From: Chlorobiales bacterium
GTDB lineage: Bacteria > Bacteroidota > Chlorobiia > Chlorobiales > Chlorobiaceae
Length of the DNA stretch: 10,043 nucleotides
Reading direction: 5' to 3'
Assembly (NCBI GenBank): GCA_022360415.1
Contig: JAKSDB010000214.1
Coordinates: forward strand, 1-10,043
Part shown: piece after piece, positions 6,057 through 10,043 of the stretch
Layout of the letters: the number at the start of each line of letters is the position of its first letter
Numbering within the stretch: position 1 is the stretch's first letter
The notes under the pieces: generated by a model
What the model saw: only the letters and a program-made list of their open reading frames with translations
Database searches by the model: none
Told to the model about the DNA's origin: nothing
Translations under genes and position numbers: made by a program

Positions 6057-6359
6057 TTATTCCAGACCTTTGGTGTCGAAGAAATAACCAATGATATACT
6101 CCCCGGCTTCCTGGATGGCCTTGTCTATGGCCGCCTCGTCGGAACACTCTTCCAGCAGTTCAACTTCTTCGGCAAGACAGACGTCCTTCGGGTCTTCTTC
6201 CTCGGTCGGGCAGCTGTCCGGATTGCTGAGCGGATTGTCGGTGACGGTTTTCGATATGAGCCCTTTGAGCTTTGGATAGACAACCCTTTCAAAAACAAAC
6301 CTGTCCCCTTCCCTGTATATTTTGAAGTCCTTGTTCATGGTCATGGTTAATAGCTTCAT
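6057..6359 (-). CDS. Acidic hypothetical protein of about 100 residues
   Basis: I do not recognise a family. The product begins with a short mixed segment (DFKIYREGDRFVFERVVYPKLKGLI). It continues with an acidic middle rich in Glu and Asp that carries three cysteines (C50, C61, C72), and ends with a probable helix and YIIGYFFDTKGLE. No signal peptide, membrane helix or metal-binding cysteine pattern is visible. Three in-frame ATGs at 6359, 6344 and 6338 compete for the start, and none has a clear ribosome-binding site. The third would start at MNKDFKIYREG and is quite possible. The gene lies 30 bp after the truncated methyltransferase frame on the same strand and may be read from the hydrolase promoter. 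It converges with the winged-helix gene 38 bp away. The Ser-rich plus-strand frame within it is a shadow. Confidence 0.6.
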   Translation of the reverse strand: MKLLTMTMNKDFKIYREGDRFVFERVVYPKLKGLISKTVTDNPLSNPDSCPTEEEDPKDVCLAEEVELLEECSDEAAIDKAIQEAGEYIIGYFFDTKGLE

Positions 6360-6389
6360 CTTGTTGTAAAAAACAGCTGTAAGTTAGGC

Positions 6390-6641
6390 TTATTCTTGGA
6401 AAATCAAGAAGGATTCGTGAATAGGTAATGAGGGAAGATAGTTATCCAGTCCTGTAACCTCAAATCCCCGTCTGGCGAGCCATAGGGAATTGTCTCCCGT
6501 ACCGCACCCGATATCAAGCGCCCGGCAGTTTCCCACCGGTCTGTTCTCAACCAGTTCCACAAGATTGGCATCGACTCTGCCAATATCCCAGGGGATATCT
6601 CCCTTTGCGTATCGTTCCTCAAAGCGGTTTTCCTGCGGCAT
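6390..6641 (-). pseudogene. Truncated class I SAM-dependent methyltransferase (N-terminal fragment)
   Basis: The frame encodes the first third to half of a small-molecule methyltransferase of the TehB/thiopurine-methyltransferase-like type. It has a leading FEERYAKGDIPWDIGR, then SAM-binding motif I ALDIGCGTG (about 42-50 counting from the ATG at 6644) and the acidic end of strand 2, VTGLD (63-67). Full-length members run to roughly 200 residues. Here the frame ends about 17 residues after VTGLD in an unrelated tail (NYLPSLPIHESF...). The space beyond is taken by a different gene, so strands 3-7 of the fold are missing. I start at the ATG at 6641: GGAG lies six bases upstream of it and only three bases from the ATG at 6644. 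It begins 15 bases after the hydrolase stop, in the same unit. The fragment is unlikely to be catalytically active. Confidence 0.75.
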
Positions 6642-6656
6642 CATGTACTCCCTGAA

Positions 6657-7622
6657 TCACAACATTCCTTTCACCGAACGCATCTGACCGACAATCAGTT
6701 CTGCTGCTTTTTCAGGGAGTTCAAGTGTAATAAGATGACCGCACCTTGGAACACAGACATAGGAACCGCGTTTTGCATATTCCTGCAGTTTACGGGTGTT
6801 CTTGCTTCTCATGATAGTATCCCCGTCCCCTGCCACGAACAAAAGGGGTATATCAATTTTTTTTACAATCCCGGGCAGGGTCCGGGTTACTCCGCGCGAG
6901 GTAATCTGCCTGGTTGTTTTCTCAATCACTTCAGGACAGCAAAGCTCAAGGCTTTTTACCCCGATCATGATATCGTGAAAGGAAATGGGGTTTTTCGTCA
7001 ACACAATCCTTGCGTAGGCATAGATCGGCTGCCACCAATGAATCTTTCTCAGTGCTTTATTGAAGGTAAAGGTCAGGACCGCGGGGGCAAAACGTTCGAG
7101 AAGCGCATTATTGGGAAGAAATCCAAAATTATAGAATACTATTGATTTGACTCTATCTTTCGTTTTTCCGGCATAATCGACTGCCACAAAAGGGCCGAAA
7201 GAGAAAGCCGCAATATGAAAGTCTCTCAGCTCCAGCTTTCTTACGATTTCTGCGAGGTCGTTGGAAAACGAGGCAATAGAATAGTCCTGCCCGGAATCCG
7301 GATCTGACCAGCCGTGTCCCTTGAGATCATAGGCAATGGTCCTTATACCCTTCTCATTCAGTTCCCTGATAACATGATGCCACCACATCCACCAGCAGTC
7401 CCATCCATGGACCAGCAAAACCGTTTCTTTTGCATCTTCCGGTCCTGAAACCTGATAATGATGAACAATGCCGTTGATTTCGATAAACCTGCTGTTATGC
7501 ATCAGCCGAAGCTCGTACTCTGCCCTTTGTACCCTTGCCTGGTTGTTCGACAGCTTCTCCTGCTCAAGCTCGGCCTGATACGCCCTGTATTTACCCGTCG
7601 GCTGCTGCTCTGTACCGGTCAT
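6657..7622 (-). CDS. Alpha/beta-fold hydrolase
   Basis: A 321-residue cytoplasmic alpha/beta hydrolase with all parts of the catalytic machinery. It shows the oxyanion segment LLVHGWD (H72-G73-W74), nucleophile elbow AFSFG with S141, acid in GDGD (D268) and histidine in RCGH (H296). The elbow has Ala where the family usually has Gly (G-x-S-x-G). The DLKGHGWSD segment and the Trp-rich stretch WDCWWMWWHH right after the oxyanion site are typical of the epoxide hydrolase/haloperoxidase-like group. About 45 residues of polar, charged helix precede the fold. No signal peptide is seen. I start at ATG 7622; a TTG two codons earlier (7628) is possible, and neither has a good ribosome-binding site. 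The substrate cannot be read from sequence. In phototrophs some relatives act in pigment metabolism, but nothing here points to that. It heads a minus-strand unit with the methyltransferase remnant. Confidence 0.88.
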   Translation of the reverse strand: MTGTEQQPTGKYRAYQAELEQEKLSNNQARVQRAEYELRLMHNSRFIEINGIVHHYQVSGPEDAKETVLLVHGWDCWWMWWHHVIRELNEKGIRTIAYDLKGHGWSDPDSGQDYSIASFSNDLAEIVRKLELRDFHIAAFSFGPFVAVDYAGKTKDRVKSIVFYNFGFLPNNALLERFAPAVLTFTFNKALRKIHWWQPIYAYARIVLTKNPISFHDIMIGVKSLELCCPEVIEKTTRQITSRGVTRTLPGIVKKIDIPLLFVAGDGDTIMRSKNTRKLQEYAKRGSYVCVPRCGHLITLELPEKAAELIVGQMRSVKGML

Positions 7623-7833
7623 CTTCAATGATTTGAAATAGAGAAATTGGAGAAGATTGAATACTGAAAGTTATTGAATGTTTTTAAATTACAGCATTCC
7701 ATTAAAGCTGCGGGGATCAACGTACCCTCCTGTCGCAAGTAAAAATGACCTGGAGATTGTCACAGATCATGGAGGAACAGCTTCCCTGAAAAAGTTATGT
7801 AGTAACTAAAACACAAAGAAGAAACACCCAAGC
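7623..7833. other. Divergent intergenic region between the hydrolase and serC
   Basis: These 211 bp must hold the promoters of both divergent units. I see a TTGTCA at 7757-7762 without a well-placed -10, and a small dyad AGTTA-TGTAG-TAACT at 7793-7807 just before serC. No riboswitch, terminator or small gene is recognisable. Confidence 0.4.
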
Positions 7834-8916
7834 ATGGCAAGAAACTTCAATTTCAGTGCAGGCCCGGCGATGCTGCCGACTGCGGTAATCGAACGTGCCC
7901 GTGAAGAGATGCTGGACTGGAACGGTTCGGGAATGTCCGTAATGGAAATGAGCCATAGAGGCAAAGAGTTTGTCTCCATCGCGGAAAAAGCGGAAAAAGA
8001 CCTGCGTGAGATTCTGGCGATCCCTGACAACTACAAGGTGCTTTTCCTTCAGGGCGGTGCATCGAGCCAGTTTGCAATGGTCCCGCTCAACCTGCTGGGA
8101 GACAAAAAAAATGCAGACTATCTCAATACCGGCATGTGGTCGAAAAAAGCGATTGCCGAGGCCAAACGTTTTTGCAACGTGAATTCGGCAGGCGATACCT
8201 CGGGAGATAATTTCACAACCGTCCCCGTTCAGGAAAACCTGAACTTCGATGCTGATGCCGCATATGTACACTACACGCCTAACGAGACCATCGGAGGGGT
8301 CGAGTTCGACTATGTACCTGAAACAGGAGAAATTCCGCTGGTTGCGGATATGTCATCGACCATACTGTCCCGTCCTGTCGATGTCTCAAAGTTCGGAATC
8401 ATTTACGCCGGTGCACAGAAAAATATCGGACCTTCCGGCCTGACCATCGTTATTATCCGTGAAGATCTGATCGGCAATCCTGCTGACGGTTTACCTACCA
8501 TGTTCAACTATGCCACCCATGCCGATTCCGGCTCCATGTACAACACACCGCCCACCTACAACTGGTATATTGCCGGCCTTGTTTTTGAATGGCTCAAAGA
8601 CCGGGGCGGGCTTTCTGCAATGGCGGAAATAAACCGGAGAAAAGCAACAAAACTCTACGCTGCAATCGACGATTCAGGATTCTATGCCAATCCTGTTGCC
8701 GAAAATGCCCGTTCCTGGATGAATATCCCCTTCACGCTGGCCGATCCCGGCCTTGATGCGGAGTTCCTTTCAGGAGCGACAAAAAGAGGCCTGTTGACAC
8801 TGAAAGGACACCGTTCCGTAGGGGGCATGCGAGCAAGCATTTACAATGCCATGCCCGAAGAAGGAGTCGATACACTGATAGATTACATGCAGGAATTCGA
8901 ACAAAAAAACGGTTAA
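7834..8916 (+). CDS. serC: Phosphoserine aminotransferase
   Basis: SerC converts 3-phosphohydroxypyruvate plus glutamate to O-phosphoserine and 2-oxoglutarate, the second step of serine synthesis. The class V PLP-dependent enzyme can also act on the analogous vitamin B6 intermediate in some bacteria. The 360-residue length is normal. Visible signatures are the N-terminal NFSAGPAMLP, the phosphate/PLP-binding GGASSQF (74-80), the PLP lysine in AGAQKNIGPSG (K196), a THADSGSMYNTPPTY block, and GHRSVGGMRASIYNAMP (from 325), which binds the substrate phosphate and carboxylate. The ATG at 7834 gives the standard N-terminus; only a weak purine-rich stretch precedes it. serA follows after 12 bp, so the two are almost certainly one operon. 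A run of eight A (8104-8111) lies in the gene but the frame is intact. Confidence 0.97.
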   Translation: MARNFNFSAGPAMLPTAVIERAREEMLDWNGSGMSVMEMSHRGKEFVSIAEKAEKDLREILAIPDNYKVLFLQGGASSQFAMVPLNLLGDKKNADYLNTGMWSKKAIAEAKRFCNVNSAGDTSGDNFTTVPVQENLNFDADAAYVHYTPNETIGGVEFDYVPETGEIPLVADMSSTILSRPVDVSKFGIIYAGAQKNIGPSGLTIVIIREDLIGNPADGLPTMFNYATHADSGSMYNTPPTYNWYIAGLVFEWLKDRGGLSAMAEINRRKATKLYAAIDDSGFYANPVAENARSWMNIPFTLADPGLDAEFLSGATKRGLLTLKGHRSVGGMRASIYNAMPEEGVDTLIDYMQEFEQKNG

Positions 8917-8928
8917 CATCTACTCGAC

Positions 8929-10043
8929 ATGTTCAAGATCTTAACGCTAAACAATATCTCCGTTGCCGGGCTTGACCGGCTGGCGAGGGACAAATACGAG
9001 ATTGCCTCCGAAATTGTACACCCTGACGCCATACTGCTGCGTTCTTTCAAAATGCACGAAATGGAAATCCCCGAAACACTTAAAGCGGTCGGTCGTGCAG
9101 GTGCGGGGGTCAATAATATTCCAGTGGAAAAACTGACCGGAATGGGTATTCCCGTGTTCAACACTCCGGGAGCCAATGCCAATGCCGTCAAGGAACTGGT
9201 TGTTGCTGCCCTGTTGATGGCGAGCCGCAACCTCACCCAAGCCTGGGATTATGCCCGAAACCTCGAAGGAGATGATGCGGCGATCGCAAAGGCTGTTGAA
9301 GCAGGAAAGAAAAAATACGTCGGCACCGAGTTGCCGGGCAAAACACTCGGTGTTATAGGCCTCGGGGCAATTGGCGGTCAGATAGCCAATGCAGTTATTG
9401 CTCTCGGCATGAAAGTCATCGGTTACGATCCTACCGTCACGATTCAGCACGCATGGAAACTGTCTGCTGAAGTGGAACGAGCTCTCAGCTTTGAAGAACT
9501 TCTTTCTGCAGCCGACTACATTACCTTCCATGTTCCTCTTATCGATGCCACCAAGAAGATGCTCAATGCCGAGCGCATCAAACACATGAAGCAGAATGCC
9601 ATTGTCCTGAACTTTGCACGGGGAGGGATTGTCGATGATGATGCAGTAATCAAGGCTCTTGACGGGGGGAAACTGTATGCTTACATTAATGACTTCCCCA
9701 CAAACGAGAACAAAAACCATCCTCGCGTTGTCTCGCTGCCGCACCTCGGAGCGTCGACATTCGAGGCGGAAGAAAACTGTGCCGTCATGGTTGCCGACCA
9801 GATACAGGACTACCTCGAAAACGGCAACATTACCAACTCGGTCAACTTCCCTGAAATGAAAATGCCCAGAGCAGGTGCATCGAGAATAGCAATCTCCAAC
9901 TCGAATATCCCAAATATGGTTGGCCAGATCACCTCGGTGCTTGCCGACTCCGGCATCAATATCGTCGACATGCTGAATAAATCACGGGGCGATATCGCTT
10001 ATAACCTGCTCGACCTCGGGACAGAAGTAGGCAAGGACATTGC
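8929..10043 (+). CDS. serA: D-3-phosphoglycerate dehydrogenase, ACT-domain type (3' end cut by window edge)
   Basis: SerA oxidises 3-phosphoglycerate with NAD+ to 3-phosphohydroxypyruvate, the committed step feeding SerC. The 371 codons in the window cover nearly all of the short, roughly 390-residue form. The order is an N-terminal half of the substrate domain with VGRAGAGVNNI, a Rossmann domain with VIGLGAIGGQIA (G144-x-G146-x-x-G149), and the return of the substrate domain. Catalytic residues are R231 (FARGGIVD), E260 (DFPTNEN) and H272 (LPHLGAST); GAST is followed by FEAEENCA. A C-terminal ACT domain begins around NMVGQITSVLADSGINIVDM and probably senses serine. R-to-E spacing matches E. 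coli SerA, while E-to-H is about 11 residues shorter, as in the short ACT clade. The ATG at 8929 lacks a Shine-Dalgarno. Feedback inhibition by serine is known for some ACT-type enzymes and is inferred here. Confidence 0.96.
   Translation, partial: MFKILTLNNISVAGLDRLARDKYEIASEIVHPDAILLRSFKMHEMEIPETLKAVGRAGAGVNNIPVEKLTGMGIPVFNTPGANANAVKELVVAALLMASRNLTQAWDYARNLEGDDAAIAKAVEAGKKKYVGTELPGKTLGVIGLGAIGGQIANAVIALGMKVIGYDPTVTIQHAWKLSAEVERALSFEELLSAADYITFHVPLIDATKKMLNAERIKHMKQNAIVLNFARGGIVDDDAVIKALDGGKLYAYINDFPTNENKNHPRVVSLPHLGASTFEAEENCAVMVADQIQDYLENGNITNSVNFPEMKMPRAGASRIAISNSNIPNMVGQITSVLADSGINIVDMLNKSRGDIAYNLLDLGTEVGKDI

Noticed and set aside
6393..6410. Hairpin TTCTTG/CAAGAA at the end of the truncated methyltransferase as a terminator
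   Set aside because: The stem is six AT-rich pairs with no following T run, and it lies inside the reading frame just before the stop.
8104..8111. Run of eight A in serC as a phase-variable or frameshift site
   Set aside because: It encodes K-K-N in normal codons, the frame is intact, and such A runs are common in Lys-rich segments.
8947..9744. Minus-strand open frame of 265 codons opposite serA
   Set aside because: It lies exactly over the conserved NAD-binding and catalytic regions of serA and has no recognisable content.

Overview
The window looks like a stretch of a green sulfur bacterium (Chlorobiaceae) or a close Chlorobi/Bacteroidetes-group relative. This is an inference from gene style: a FISUMP-domain lipoprotein, a short ACT-type SerA next to SerC, starts that often lack a Shine-Dalgarno sequence, and balanced base composition. 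No single marker proves the lineage. No rRNA, tRNA or CRISPR array is visible.

Left third (1-4056, minus strand): a two-gene double-strand-break repair unit. The upstream gene encodes an AddB/RecC-like scaffold with a C-terminal RecB-family PD-(D/E)XK nuclease. It overlaps by four bases (ATGA) the start of an AddA/RecB-like UvrD helicase that runs off the left edge. Together they would form a helicase-nuclease that resects DNA ends for RecA. The AddB-like subunit lacks both the usual Walker A motif and the C-terminal iron-sulfur cysteines. Directly upstream of its ribosome-binding site sits a 137-bp MITE-like element with imperfect 18/19-bp terminal inverted repeats.

Middle (4212-6018): two small membrane-protein genes on the plus strand, coupled by an ATGA overlap. 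The second is an internal tandem duplication of a two-helix unit. A FISUMP lipoprotein gene on the minus strand converges on them. A 59-codon winged-helix gene lies divergent from the lipoprotein gene, with a dyad in the shared intergenic region that could be an operator.

Right-middle (6057-7622, minus strand): a probable transcription unit of an alpha/beta hydrolase, a methyltransferase gene cut off after its first SAM-binding motifs, and an acidic 100-residue protein of unknown function.

Right end (7834-10043, plus strand): serC followed 12 bases later by serA (cut by the window edge), two consecutive steps of the phosphorylated serine pathway. Most of the window is ordinary housekeeping and accessory sequence. 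The points worth a second look are the MITE at the repair locus, the iron-sulfur-less AddB-like protein, a run of nine G in a helicase motif, the duplicated membrane protein, the truncated methyltransferase and the wHTH/dyad pair. I do not see a clear new multi-gene system.
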